Shown here one piece after another: positions 12,708-27,700 of a stretch of DNA of 64,000 nucleotides (position 1 is its first letter; each line of letters starts with the position of its first letter). The stretch is taken from contig OX235270.1 of assembly GCA_944472135.2 (NCBI GenBank), positions 116,327,842 to 116,391,841 on the forward strand. The letters are read 5' to 3'. Both the position numbers and the translations under genes were made by a program. Under the pieces are notes generated by a model that had not been told where the DNA came from, made no database searches, and worked only from the letters and a program-made list of their open reading frames with translations. The stretch is from Trichobilharzia regenti (Eukaryota; Platyhelminthes; Trematoda; Strigeidida; Schistosomatidae).

Positions 12708-15700
12708 ATGTATCAATTAAAAATCAGTAACCAGTGGTTACTGGCAAGACACGAATCCGCCTTAAATTTATCATCGTTTTCACAGTGCATGTGTTTCGGA
12801 GATATTTTTGATTTGTCTACTAACCAGCTGGTTCTAGCTGATTTCAGTCAATACTTTAAAGAAATTCACTCTAATCTGGGATATTCTGAATTTAAAGTTA
12901 AAGCATTTAAAGGGACTAAACTCATCGGTGAAATAGCATATTCTGAAGCTCCTTCTGGAATCATTACGTTTAAATGTAGGGAAAAAGATAAGATTGTTTC
13001 AGGTATGTTTATGAATAGATGTTTGAGTTTAATTTCTAATATGATCCCTTAATTAATTGCAGTATCAATATATTTCTGCAGAGTATTATTTTATTTCAGT
13101 CATTTTTTGAGAAGACTAAATAGTGTTCGTTTATTTCTGAGATCTCGTCTGAATTATTTTGGACGTCTTTTAAGCAGACGGGACCTGATAAACGCGTGTG
13201 AAAAGTGTGTTTGGGTGTTAGGTAGTTCGGAATTAAGTTGAAATAATCAGTTTGTGTTGGGCTACTAGTTTAACTTGTCTCACACAGTCAGACTTGTTAC
13301 ACTTTAATACTGTGCCGAAGTTTGTCCTGTCCTGATTAAGGGATATGAAACATGGCTAGATAAGTAAGATAAATCAGTTGATGAAGTTTTGAAGTTTGAT
13401 AAACTGAATTGGTTAGGGCGTGTGTTACGCTAGTGATACAAACCACCACCTTCCCGGACAGGCAATGTTAACTGAGGCCTAATCAGATTAGGAAATAGCG
13501 AAAAACGAATTCATTGACTGTTGATGGATATCATTTTGAGAGGTAAACATTGTCTAACTGAGGTCCTCAGGACTCTAAAAGTCAACATTTGTTAACTCGT
13601 CATGATATGGCTCAAAGTTGTTTACAATAACACAAATTTACTCACTTCTTGTCATCATCAAGATTTTAAAAATGTCCATTAATCTTCGTTTGATTATTCT
13701 CACATCTGCATACACATTTGCCTATTGTAGCGTCATTAAGTTGGATTTTCTTATTTATGTTTGATTTGAAGTGTGACGACACCTTGTCGTACTCTGATTT
13801 GTTAATCAGGCAAAGTTTAGGAATAAGACATATAATATCACATCCTCAACATTTAGTTGTACAGCCTTTTTCTCAGGATTCTCGTAAATCACATCAATAG
13901 GGATATATTAAACAGAAGATAAGAAAATCGTTAGATAAAAGACAGGCTGACTAATTTTAATCTCGGCAACTGTGTCCCGTAAAATATTCACGGATTGTCT
14001 CAACAAATGAGGACTAAAAATTTAATTTTTTTTTCTCAAGAGCGTTCATAGGTTTTGTGGTACCAGTAAAAGTAATTACGGCCAAATATTTTACCAGTGC
14101 TGTTGTGATTAATATATGTGTAAAAGTTGGGAACTGTGGTAGTAAGGAATTCCATATTAGTTTGTTTATTAGATGTATCACACAGTCAGTGAAACAGTAT
14201 TATTTACTGGATGACGTTTTGAACAAAATTTATTGTTCATAATCATATCAATTGTAATCACGCGACTTCGAACCTTGATTTTTATAGTTTTCTTTGTTCT
14301 CTCCTATTTTTGTCATCGTTGGGGTAGTAAAGTTTTCCAGATATCTGGGACAAGTGTTGAATCATTTCCATTACATGTATTTGCAGTTGATTCGATAAAC
14401 AAAACTTTCGTTGTCAATCCCTCCTTCCACCCTGTGACATTAGATTTTAAAACTGTCATCTTATTCCATCCTATTGTATGGTTGTGTGTAATTGCATGTA
14501 CTGCTATCTACGCCTGAACTATTCTCTAGATTTCTTATCTTATTCGGGTCAACCAACCTAGATTTTGCTAGATTTTTATGTTCGACTAGTCTGACTGCCC
14601 CTGTCCTACTAGTTTAATCTATGAATTTGACCTGACAATCATTACAGCGGGGTATTAGATAAACTAAATTGTTTCGTTTTAAAGGCTCCACAGGATCCTT
14701 TAACCGACAAAGCTTGTTTCTAATTGAGTTTGTGGGTTTGAATGCCAGCCACTTTTACTCCTGCCTTGTTAAGAATTCTGCGTAAGGCTCCCGAGGTTCC
14801 TTCCTTGTATGGAATTACTGTTGATGATTTACATTCCTTATTGTTGGTGTCGTCATTATCTTGTGCATGTTTGACATGCATGTCGTCATTAATATCATTA
14901 TTATTATTATCACTATTTATTTTATTTTTAAATTTCCATACATACTTTCTCAGCAGTTTATCAGGGTAATTATTAAGTATCAAAGCTTCTCTTATATACC
15001 TCATTTCCTATCTTAGATTTTCTCTGGTACTAATTAGCTTTTGTGCTCTATTATTTAAACATTTTAACACCTTAACTCAAAGGTGGAGGCAGTTCAATTC
15101 ACTTATGATTCTGAAAGTCAGGAAGGGGAGCTTCCAATGTTAGATTGCAGTGTTAAAAAAGAAAGAAGACGGGAAGTTAAACACCAGTGTTTACAGGAAA
15201 CCCACACATTCAAACAGATATTTGGACTTCCGATCATTCCATCCTATATCAGTCAAAATAGGATTGATGAGATCTTTAAGTGACAGAGCACAAAAACTAA
15301 GTAGTATCAGAGAAAATCTAAGATAGGAAATGAGGTATATAAGAGAAGCTTTGATACTTAATAATTACCCTGATAAACTGCTGAGAAAGTATGTATGGAA
15401 ATTTAAAAATAAAATAAATAGTGATAATAATAATAATGATATTAATGACGACATGCATGTCAAACATGCACAAGATAATGACGACACCAACAATAAGGAA
15501 TGTAAATCATCAACAGTAATTCCATACAAGGAAGGAACCTCGGGAGCCTTACGCAGAATTCTTAACAAGGCAGGAGTAAAAGTGGCTGGCATTCAAACCC
15601 ACAAACTCAATTAGAAACAAGCTTTGTCGGTTAAAGGATCCTGTGGAGCCTTTAAAACGAAACAATTTAGTTTATCTAATACCCCGCTGTAATGATTGTC

Positions 15701-18700
15701 AGGTCAAATTCATAGATTAAACTAGTAGGACAGGGGCAGTCAGACTAGTCGAACATAAAAATCTAGCAAAATCTAGGTTGGTTGACCCGAATAAGATAAG
15801 AAATCTAGAGAATAGTTCAGGCGTAGATAGCAGTACATGCAATTACACACAACCATACAATAGGATGGAATAAGATGACAGTTTTAAAATCTAATGTGAA
15901 ACTGTGATACCTAGTACTCGTGTTTCCGGTCGATAGCAAAGTATTCCACCCTCCACCTAGAATAATTTTTCTTTTTAAAAACTATAATTGTCCAAATTAT
16001 TTTATTTTTCTAACTACTTCATCTTTAATTACGTGTTATCCTTGTAAAAATTATTTTATTCTTATGACCACTTCAACTTTAGTTACAAATTATCATTGTC
16101 CAAATTGTTTTATTTTCTTTAACAATCTATTACGTAATCAACCTGTGCACACGCTTATTCCTTAATTACTCTTCATTTTTCCAAAATTATGCATTATGCA
16201 ATCCACGTGTTGTAACTATTTCCACCTTTTAATTATATATATTAATTTTTCTTCGTTAATTATCACCCCATTGACATTTTGACACCGACTAATTATTGTT
16301 AACAAACATATCGCCACTTGATTGGTAAATTGTTGTGTATTGTAATTAAAATGCTATATATATTAGAGTAGAGCCAGAGATGAGGATCTAATTGAAAAGT
16401 AAATATTTCTTCGCTCATTCTTTCCCTTTTCTAAATGTCTAAATGGGGATATTTTCTGTATTCCATAATAATTTGTTTCTTAGGCATATCACATCGTGAA
16501 ACATTACTATGTACTGGATGATGCTTCGAACACATTTTATTGTTCATAATCATAATAATTAAACTTTACAGTTTCAAAACTTCATTTTTCCCGTTCTTTT
16601 TTACTGTTTCTCATCCTTTGTAGGGGTAGTAGAAGTTTTCAGGTAAATGGAAAAGATTAATAAGAAGTATAAAACTTAGGTTTCGAAGTTGTTTAGTTTA
16701 ATCGATATGATTGTAAGTAATAAATTGTGTTTGAAAAATCATCCTGTTTTAGTGTGTGTTACATTTAGTAAGCAAAATAGTATGGAATTGTATGAGGGAT
16801 TTCACCATGAGCTGACATCAGTTAGAGTTCCAAACTAGGACGAAACAGCTGTCCAGTACTCCCAGGTTTTCCAGTGGTTCTCTAACCGACATCAGCTCAT
16901 GGTGGAATCCTTCATACAATCAAACAAAATCCCTACAAAACCAATACTTGATAATATGGAATTACATACTACCACAGTGGCCAGTTTGTACATATAGAGA
17001 TTCTAACCTTTTAAGAAACGATTGTAGGATATCCATTTATAAATAAGTAAGCAATTAAACCGGCGAAAATCCTGTCCAAGGCCTAGTTATTCATCTCAAA
17101 AACGTTTGCAGAATGTATTGTCACTTAACTCAAAATGGTTTTCAACTATATTTATCTCCTTTCATTTTCATCTTATCATTTAATATTAAAGATTTAGCCG
17201 TTGCTGCTGGACCATACGTATATGTTTACCGTAAGCTATCACCTTTCTATAAATACAATTTGCCTGTAACTCAGCCTCTATCAGATGAATTCCAGCTATG
17301 GGAACAAGCTAGAGAGGTAAGTTTTACAGGGCTTTTTGTCTATTCATCGAGATTCTATCTTTATTAAAAATGCACATATATAGATTGATTTCGTCAACAT
17401 TGTTTATCGTCCCTCACTTTTCTCTATTCTCACCCAAGATGTATTTGCTTACATTACATGTGTGCTACTAATCCAGTGAGACTTTACTAATAAATCTTAT
17501 TTATTTATTTATGTCGAAAAGTCGTCAATGTCTTGGTTAATAATAACAACTACTAGTTTTGTCTACAGCAATATTCTTTTCCATTTGAAAACTGTAGTTA
17601 GTACTGACCATAGCTGTTAACTGTTGACTCTGGTGTGCTTTTTTCTTTCTTTATTTTATTAGATAGAACTGAACTATGATGCTTCATAAACTTTTAATCA
17701 CATTTTAACGTTGTTTATCGTCTTTCTACACGCCAAAGCAACCAAAAACTCAGTAGTCTATTGTGTAACAGCCTGCACTTTGAACTGGTGGATTCTGCCT
17801 TTGAGTCAAACTGGAGACAAACTTTTTGAAGATATAGGCATATTCAGGTGGTATCAAATACGCATCCGGGTTGCTGTTGCTAGCCGACCCTGTCCACTAA
17901 CCGATATTCAGACAGAATTACAGTATCCAAACAGTGACTATGTGAATATATTATTGTTGATTTACATTGTTTTTGTCATTAATAGTTCAGTGTTTGCAGT
18001 GCCACATGTCTCTGTGAGAAAAGACTATTAAATGTGACTTCGACTGACCGGTGTCCCATAGAAATTCCCGTAACGTTGTATGCAGGTTTTGAGAAATACA
18101 GTTGTTAGAAATTCCGTACAGTTGATATGATTTATGCTTAATTTTCACAAATTTATTCAATTTCTCATATAAGTATTTGGTCTTTTGTCCTACAATTGGC
18201 TTTATATTCCATTTACAGGGTCAACTAACAGCTGAAGAGTTACGTACCAAACTTGAAGAAGTGAAGTTAGTTTCAAGCTGTATTTTGTCTCTGAATTTTT
18301 GCTAAAAATAAATCCAAGTCAATTTAAAGTAATAATAATAATATGAGCGAATGATAAAGGAAAGAGTACATTGATTTAGTTTGTATTAAGAAACATTTAC
18401 GTCAAAACTTTTTTTCGCCTTAAGGCATCATCGACACTTTTGTATCCATGCTGAGAATTCGTCAACAAACTCATATAGTACACTAGGTTAGGTTTCAGAA
18501 CAGATATGTGCCGATAGTTGTGCCACCTTGTGCAACACCAGTGACTGGCCCTTCGGCAAATATGAACCAAGGGCTCACTCTTGCATCAGGTCGCAACAGC
18601 AAATTGCTGAAGAATTTTAAAATGGGAGAAAACACCTGTTCAGTGGTTTCCGGCGTTCTCAGTCGTTGTGTAGTTCCTATCGACTGTCAGGGGTATCTCA

Positions 18701-21700
18701 ACTAATATTCATGATTTTTTCCTGGAACTTTTGTACTGAATATTCACTAAGGATAAATATATTTGATAGTATGAAATATTTCCTTATTATGAATTAAAAG
18801 TCAATCTGAACGAAAAACATTCTTTTCAACAATTTCTCTTCAGGTTCTTACAATTATAAAATATAATAGCCTAGCACGTTTTTTTAAATTTTTATTTTGA
18901 CATCCCATAACTAATCTGTTATTCCACGTTTAAAAATGTATCCGCCGCATAACTGGCCTTTATTGTAACGACAACAAATATTATATTTTATAATTGTAGG
19001 AACCTGAAGAGAAATTATTGAAAAGAATATTCTTCGTTCAGATAAATATATTTAGTCTTCAATTTTGTATAGTATGTGATAAAATTGATGTCCATGTTTG
19101 TCTGTCCTAATACAATACTCAATAACAGAAAAGAACTATTATATGACTAGAAATTTTACAGTCATTTTTACATAAAATGTGTCTTATATTTCAATTCCTA
19201 ATGACTAACTTATCATTGTATGTTTCAGGCATAATTTGTCAAAGCTTAGTCCGAGATCTATACAATATCTCCAGTTGCCCTTAGACTGTTTGCATGAGTT
19301 TTTCAATGCTCACAGAGTGTCTAAACTTGAAAAACAGGTAAATAAACTTGATATATGTATACATTTGAAAGTTTTCTTGCTTTTACTGTGGATTTGATGT
19401 TTAATAAGTTGGTTTCCGATTCACCACTGTGACATTTATTATAATACATTTCAATTCTGCCTCCATTTTTCAGTGATAATTTCTCATTTTTGCATATTTA
19501 TACAGACAGTTGCCACGTGTATATCTTCCATGAGTAAGCAGCACTGTGGACCTAATTCTTGGGATTGTTTAATCGTTGGCACAGAATCGTCTTTTATTTA
19601 TATTTACGATTGTGTATCTCACAATATTTTAGCTCAGGTAAATAATTTTTGTTTGCTTGACTTGTCAATTTTAATGAATCAAGTCACTTTTGAAGTTGAG
19701 TTACACTGACCATTTGATTCCCATGCAAAAACCTCGTAATAACATGTTTGTAACAATATCGAAATGTCTTGTTTTTTTAGAGCCAGTGTTCAATATGTTC
19801 ACTACTTTAATCCTTCCCTGAATTTGATTGGTAAGACGCAGCAGTCGTTCCTGACTTTATGGTATTCAGCGGTCTTGCATTAGATAATATCGGGTTTTTA
19901 TTACCTCATTTTAGGGAAAAAGGTCGCGTGAAAATGTGGATTCATTTTTGCTTTGAAGGATGCCTATTTTTAAAAACTCGAGATAACCTAGTTCACACGC
20001 TTCAAAATACAACTGTGTAACACGAAGATAAAGTATTAATTAGATTTTGTTCTCTTCAGTAAACATTTGATGGTACAGTTCCCTAAATAGCTACTTCCTT
20101 TTATCTTGATGTAAATACAGACTAACACAACACAATTAAAAATCTAAAAAAAGTTCTACTTTCTTTCTACCTTCCAATAAAGTATGATTCTGACAATTAA
20201 GCGATAGAACAACAGTTTGACTCAATCATCCAACGGATCTTTTGTGTACCTTCTATTTATAAAGGTTTGTGGTACTGAACAATAGACAACATTTATGTAG
20301 GTGAAGGGAAGCTTGAATCTTGTTTCAAAACTAAGTGCTTGAGTCAGTGAGTTACACTGTTTAAGGCAGCCGGAATCGGTGGTTCAAGCTTGATAAAGTT
20401 CGGTGATATATAATCTTGACCAGACTAAATGTTTTGGTTTACACAAGTTACACTCAATAGCTCAACACTTTTTATAGATAAATAACAGGGACTGTAAATA
20501 TAGAAAATAGTCAGTGGTCAATAAAGGTATAAATCAATTCCTCACTAACCAGTGCAATATTTACCTTATGAAAAAATGACGGTAATAAACTTCCAAATAT
20601 CATAAAGATATCACACACATGCACACACTGAACCTGTTTTGGCGACATACCTAAGTACAAATAATTTCAACCTTTAGACTGATAGTATATCTTGCCGATG
20701 CTTTAATCAGTGTCAGGGCATTAAAAAAATGTGATCTTTGATTTAGGAACAGCATCTGTTTTATCTGTGGCAGTTTGAAGATAAAATGTTAGGAAAGAAT
20801 CGCCAACAGGAAACTATGAGAACAAACTAATTAAGAACCTATCTCTCAACAAATATGTAGGAGAAAATGGTAATGAGTTGGGCTCACACTGAAGAAATGG
20901 TTGAGTGACATCGCGCGTCGCCTCCGAGATTGGCATGTAGGAGATCATGCGAAGAATAGATGAGAGATTGTGAGCAATCGTAGACCCAGATAAAGAGGAC
21001 AACTGAAAATAGAGCAAAGTGGAGATGTGTTGTTGAAGCCCTATGTTCCACTCTGAAATCAAGGGAACAATAATAATAATATATTACCTGACTGATTAAA
21101 CTTCGTTAATTCTGACAGTCCTACCTCTACTTCTGTTAACGTTTACAATTACTAATTCATCGAAAATTAAATTCGATTATAAATTGTTCAGCTTTCTATT
21201 TAATTGAATTTTAGATTCCCCCGTCGATTGATTGGACCGAAGTGCTCGATCTCAGGTTGACATGTCAGCCTCTAGTGCAGATGCTTTGACGATGTCTGGG
21301 CATGTAATTAGAATTTAATTGGTGGATGGTGACTAGCAGTGGTGGGAACATCATCAGTCACTGGGGAACGCAGGTACATCGAGCTGACAAGTCCCAAGTA
21401 GGGCGAAATGCGCATCCTGGATTCCACTGCTAGTCACCATCCGCCAATGTTAGGCTTTTTGTTTGTTACCTGCAATGATGAGATTTTCGTGGATGTCTTA
21501 CTGTTTCATATATTCTTTGTACAATTTTAGAATTTGCTTCCATCTGTTCCAGTCCATATAAATGCAGTGGGTTCATATGATATTGATTACCATATTTTAG
21601 TGACGTGTCGTAATGGAATAATTTATTCAATAAAACGGTGAGCAATTTTATTGGTTATGTGTTAATGTGTTTTCAGCTTATTTTAGTGTTGTCAAGAAAT

Positions 21701-24700
21701 TTTGCGGTGATCAGCATAAAAGAATCGGAATAGGTGAAATCCATTTCTAAGTATTTATTCAGATTATATTAAACTTCCCGTCGACTGATTTTATTGGACC
21801 AAAATGATCGGCCTCTATCAACATGTCAGATCTTAGTAGGAACGTTTGGATGTCGCCTTCAAGTTAACATGGTGTCATTTGATTGACGGTGACTAATAGT
21901 GGAATTCAGGATGCTCGTTTCGTCCTGTTCGGGACTTGTCAGCTAGAGGTACTTGTATCCCAGTGGGTGGTAGTGTTCCCACTGAGACTCGAACGCAGCA
22001 TCCAGAAACTTGAATGCCAACCTCAAAAGTAAATTCAAAATAATTTCAATAGGTGACAACTGATTCCCATTGCACAAGAGGTGCCTCTCGTGTGGTAGTA
22101 ACCAAGTGCATGATGACCTGGTATTTGATACTGTGCATGATGAGTTCCAGTCTAAGCGGAATAGCATCACTCGTTGAGGTGCAGGTACATCTAACTTATG
22201 AGACTTAAATTAGACAAAGTTCACATCTTTGATTCTGCTCATAACCACCAGCAACCAAATGACACCATTCATAAATACTTTGATCGGTAATTACTCAACA
22301 TATGTTGTGCTCAAGAAAATCTTCAAGCATAATTTCCCATTAGTTAGTTCTCTATTAATAGACCTTCGTTCTGTGCGAACTACTCTCATTCTGGTTATTA
22401 ATCGGCTTCCCATTTGTTTCTGTTAAACATTTAAGTGTTTTGAACACTCTTCGCCTGCTTCGCTGTACATTTCTCATCAATTAGTCAGCTAATAATCCAA
22501 AAGACACAGTGAAATTCCGCATAGATATCGGAACAACTTCTTGCTATTAGGAATGCACTCAATTTTTTCGAATGGTGTTCTGGTGAGGAAATGCAAAAGA
22601 TCCTTCATTTATCTCATTTATAACTATGATGGTTTGCGAATATTGTGGAATAATTTAAACATTCCAATAATGCTAATTATATAACACGATTTAAGGAAAT
22701 GCACATATTCGGTATATTCTCTCTCATCAGGCTTTAATAATAATAATAATGATTTACTTTATTCCAAAAACAGTACTTGTGATACAGAATGGAATTTTCA
22801 GCATTAATCACAATATTGCATCTAATTTCCTCAAATTATAAATAAAAATTAATCACACAGAAAATTTTCCACATTTACAATAGAGGTAGTGTCAAAAACA
22901 TGCAGCATATAAAATGGAAATAGCAATAATAATGATAACAGCTAGGGTAATAATAATAAGAATACAAGTGAAAATTGCCGTTGGCTTGTGTCACACAGTA
23001 TTGGCAATGTGGTATAGAAATCCTAACATGTTTAAAAATATTGAATATAATGTTCTCTTTACATGATATGGTGAGGGGAAAAACAAAGATTACAGCCGTC
23101 ATGGAGATAAGTTGGTGTTTGCAATTATGAGAGTAAAACAAAGAAGTAACAGGACCATAAATATAATAGAAGTAATAAAAGTAAAACTTGAAGGTATATA
23201 AGGATGGATGGGAGGAAATTGTTTATTTACTAGATGAAAAAAGGTTAGTTAATTCTTGCCTGACACTATTTTCATCACATAAAATACGTGCCAAGTATGG
23301 TATCATAGAATTTTATACTTAGACGTGCGAGCATACAGTTTTCTGAAGTTACTCCTTGTTCTACCTGAGGAGATGCAAGGTGAAAGCTGAGGGTAAAGCG
23401 GATGCTCCAAGTCAGACAAAATCCCTTTAGCAAATTTATTGCACGAAGTCAAGTGCCTATCGACAACGACGTTAACTATGTGGTCCACTGGGACACCACT
23501 CACCCTACTGACAGTCTTCAGTATTCTACGAATTGTGACATAGTCCTTTTTAAGCAAACCAGGAAAGAATAAGGGTGAGCAATAAAGAAGAATAGGTAGG
23601 ATGCAAGAGTTTATGAACTGTAAGAGGAAGGGTTGAGTTATACCCGAGTGTCTTAACTTCTTAATGTAAAATGTCAGGCGGAATATTTTACTGGAGATTG
23701 CTAAGACATGGGAAGACCAGGAGAGATCAGAAGAGAGAATGAGTCCAAGATACTTAATTTCTGATTTGATTCCTATATCATTGTCGTCAATTTTACAACT
23801 GTCATGAGAATCGATGACTTCTTTTAACTGTCGTTTACATCTTAAGCTGAAATCAACAGTTTGACACTTAGAAGGATTCAGTTTAAGACCGTTAGACTCA
23901 GACCATTTGCTGACTTCCGATAGAAAGCTATTTATTTTAGTACAATCTAGCTGGGAGTTAACAGCCATTGAAACCGTTAAATCATCAGCGTACTTCACAA
24001 AGTTTATTTCATCAGAGTGAGGCAAGTCATGCAAGAAGAAAGAAAAAAGAAAAGGAGAAAGAACAGCGCCTTGAGGGACACCAGCTTCAGTAGGCAATGA
24101 AGTGGAAGACTTCCCTTTATATACGGTGTACTGCTTTCTATCTGAGAAATAGGAATGTAACCAGTTAACAGCCCAACATTCTGTTTGACTAGCAGCAAGT
24201 TTATTTAATAAGATGTCCCTAGGGACCGAGTCGAAAGCAGATGTATAGTCTAGGAAGGCAAACGAACAAATTTAGCCCCCTTGTCTAGACTGGAAGCAAT
24301 GTTATGATATAAGACGGCAGCTGCATCTAAAGTGCTTCTACTGTGCTTATAGGCAAATTGTTTAGGGTCATTAAAGGATTTAAGCGAAGGTACAAGACTA
24401 AGTAAAAGTAATTTCTCCATAGTTTTCAAAAAAGGAGAGGTAATAGCAATGGGTCTAAATTTGACACATGCTCCAGTAGATGATTTAGGTATGGGTACAA
24501 CTTTAATGTCCTTCCAAACGGCAGGCACAATATTATCGGAAAAAGATTTGTTAAATAGATCAGTAAGAGGGTGACACAGAATATCAGAACATTTTTTAAA
24601 AATAATACTAGGTACATAATCGGGACCTAAGCTCTGGGAAGGGTTTAGAGACTTGAGGCACTTTTGAACATCATTTGTGTTAAAACCTGGAAAGGGGCTA

Positions 24701-27700
24701 TTATTAACACAAGTGATGCTGGGAAGCATGGCATTTGAGGGAGAGTAAATAAAAGATTTGTTAAGAGTACATACATCAAAAGAATATGGAATATTGTTTA
24801 TCTGCTTACCACCAGTGATTTCCTTAAATAGTTTCCACATATTAGAAGGATTTTTGCAGGATATGAATTTCTGGTTATATATTACATTCAACCTCTGCAT
24901 TTCAGACTTAATTAAGAAGTTAGTTCTTTTTACACCACTTTTATCTTTCATCTTATACAGTTTTTCCTTCTCTCTACGAAGCTTTTTAAGTTGAGGCGAG
25001 GAGAAACGGTCAAATTTGACGAATAGTGTTTCTTTTGGACAACAGATTTCAAAACATAATGAAATATTATTCATAGGCATTTGAATTATTGTGGTTTATA
25101 AAATATAGAATTAGAGATGTGAATTAATGGATAACATTCGAGGTGATCATAGTAATAATACTAACAAGGATAAATTCATTCAAGTGTTTATATAATTTAG
25201 GCAACGGTGAGTGTATAGGTAGAATGTGCATACTAGTAGGGGTAGAGGGGAAAATAACTATTTTCAAATAGCGATTAGATAATATTATAATAATTATAAA
25301 TTGTTAAACCGACAATAAAATGTACAACTAAGGCACAACATGATACCGGTTATACAGTTAGCAATATAAATAAAATACGATTAGGTGATATTTACAATTA
25401 TCCGGTGTCACCGGGAGAGATAACTATTTTAGATTGAGAGTGAAGGCCAAGGGAGGGAGAGAGACTGAACAAACTTCTCTGAGCACAAAGATTGGGTCAA
25501 AAATTCTTATGACAATGTCTCAGCTATGCTCAGCAACCGAATACGTGCCAACCTAGGGGGCTAAGGTGGCACCTTGTATAGAATTATAAAGCTGAATTTT
25601 TGTCACTCTTATGCTCCTTATCCACTAGGTGTGCCAGTATAAAAATGCTGATCGACTTTATGACTCCTTTACCTAACCGCGTTGGGCAATGATCCAGAAG
25701 GCAACGATGGGCTTGCTGAGTCGTTCTACGTATGTAACTGTCTCCACATGAACAGCTGAATTTATAAATGCACATTGAAGTGACCAGACTTGGCAGCTTA
25801 TCCTTCATCTGCGTTGAAATTATAGAACGAGTGCTGAATTTTAAACACAACGTCGTGGCAAAGAATGTTTTGACTATAATTTTTTGGAGTTTTGATGCCA
25901 GCGATTCAGTTGCTACGTCTTCTTTAAACGGTAAAATCATATATATACGTTTCTTGTATTATAGAACTCGTTGTGCACTACATGTAAAAGTTTATACCAG
26001 AAGAAGAATCATACATGAAGCATATCAGATAAAAATAAAAGGAGAGTACTTTAAAAATGTCTGCAGAACTTGAATTTGCTGAAGTAGACACTTTCACGAG
26101 ACCTTCCATTCACACTTCTCACCATTTCAAGTTTCCTATCTGAAACTCACACCAACAATTTTGTAACCTCTTACTGAGGAGGTGGAAGCTGATATCTGAT
26201 CAGCTGATTCATGAAGTGTTTGTTTTCAGTAGTAGTCTGTATGACACAGTAATGCAATAAAAAGCTATTAAATAATCTAAGAGTAGTGAGTGAAACGGTT
26301 GAGTAGATCTGCAACTTTTGCCGTCGGATGATATGTCTGTTAATTATTTTAAGTACATTCAAGATTTTGATGTCGTGTTCTGCACACCTATAATGTGTAG
26401 CAATAGAAATTTAAGGCGTTTTAGCCTTTTACTTAATAATTATTAGAGATAAGTGTATAAAATCAAGTTACTTTCCACTTATTGACCTCCAGTTTCTCTT
26501 GATTCGATCTGCACCAGTAAAAGTTTTAGGCCACACAAACTGCTTTTTTGTCTTCATTCAAGGCATTTCGATAAATCCAAATATTTTAAACTAAAGAACT
26601 GTAAACAAGTTGCCAGTGGTGCTGTTTGTTGATACTGTTATCTGCTTTCAAATTAGTAATACTGTCACTTTCTTATCCTTTTCTCTTCATGAATTCAAGC
26701 GGAGAGGATAATGTAAAAGCATTTATCGACCTTGGATCACAAATCATTGGCTTAGTTCGTACAGACAAAGTCATTATTATTGCCTGCATGGACCAAACAG
26801 TTAAAGGCTTTTCATTAAAGGTATCTAATATTACTTTGTTACGAGTGATTTCACTTAACCTTTTGGTTTTTCACCCCTTGAATTTCTTTCTAATACTTCA
26901 CTGGATATATTAACAGATTTCATGAATTATCATGCAGGTAAACTTCCTCTAGGAACTAAAGGATATAATGATAATAATAAACTCAGCTGATATCCGTCGT
27001 CTCCACTGTCACCTTGCTTACCAATGGCCTGATATGTAGCGCAACTGTTCACTAATTTGTATTTAACAGCTAGTGGGAAGAGACATGAATTAGCTACAAG
27101 CTTTTGAATCCTCCAGCAATCCTGACAACGTGCACTTCTAATAGAATTATAATATTACTGAACTTACTTTCCAGATTATTTCGTAACAGTTTGTAACAGT
27201 CCTATAATAATATCTTCAAAATATACATCATTTTTTCGCCTTAAAGCTATTTTTATGCATCGGTGGTACAGCAGTAGAACGATTGCCAATCACGCATTTG
27301 ATCAGGGGTTCGATCCCCGGCTGACACATTCCTAAACCCAGCTAAGCCGGCTGTAATATCGGTAAAGAGGAAGGGTTGGGCATAAGACTAGCAACCCCCA
27401 CCCGTAAAAATAGACACCACTTCTACTGAAAATTCAAAGCTCTAGCTTTGAAGCCCTATGTTCCATATGAAGGGAAGTAATCAAATAATAATAATACACC
27501 ACTTTTTTGCCTTAAAGCTATTTCTCTCACACTTTGTTTTCTTTTTAAGGGCCGACCTATTTGGAGGGTTAGACATTCATGTGAAATTCTAACTTTGGCA
27601 CCAATGAACTTTATGAGTTCAAACAATAGAAATAATGAGATTTATTATATCTTATGTTTGTCTGATGGTTCGGTAAATATTTACTGTGATCAACATTTAT

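Noticed and set aside
14720..15614. Identical pair of 94-codon frames as a duplicated host gene
   Set aside because: The protein is Penelope-like RT sequence, and the frames are mirror images in a mobile-element palindrome.
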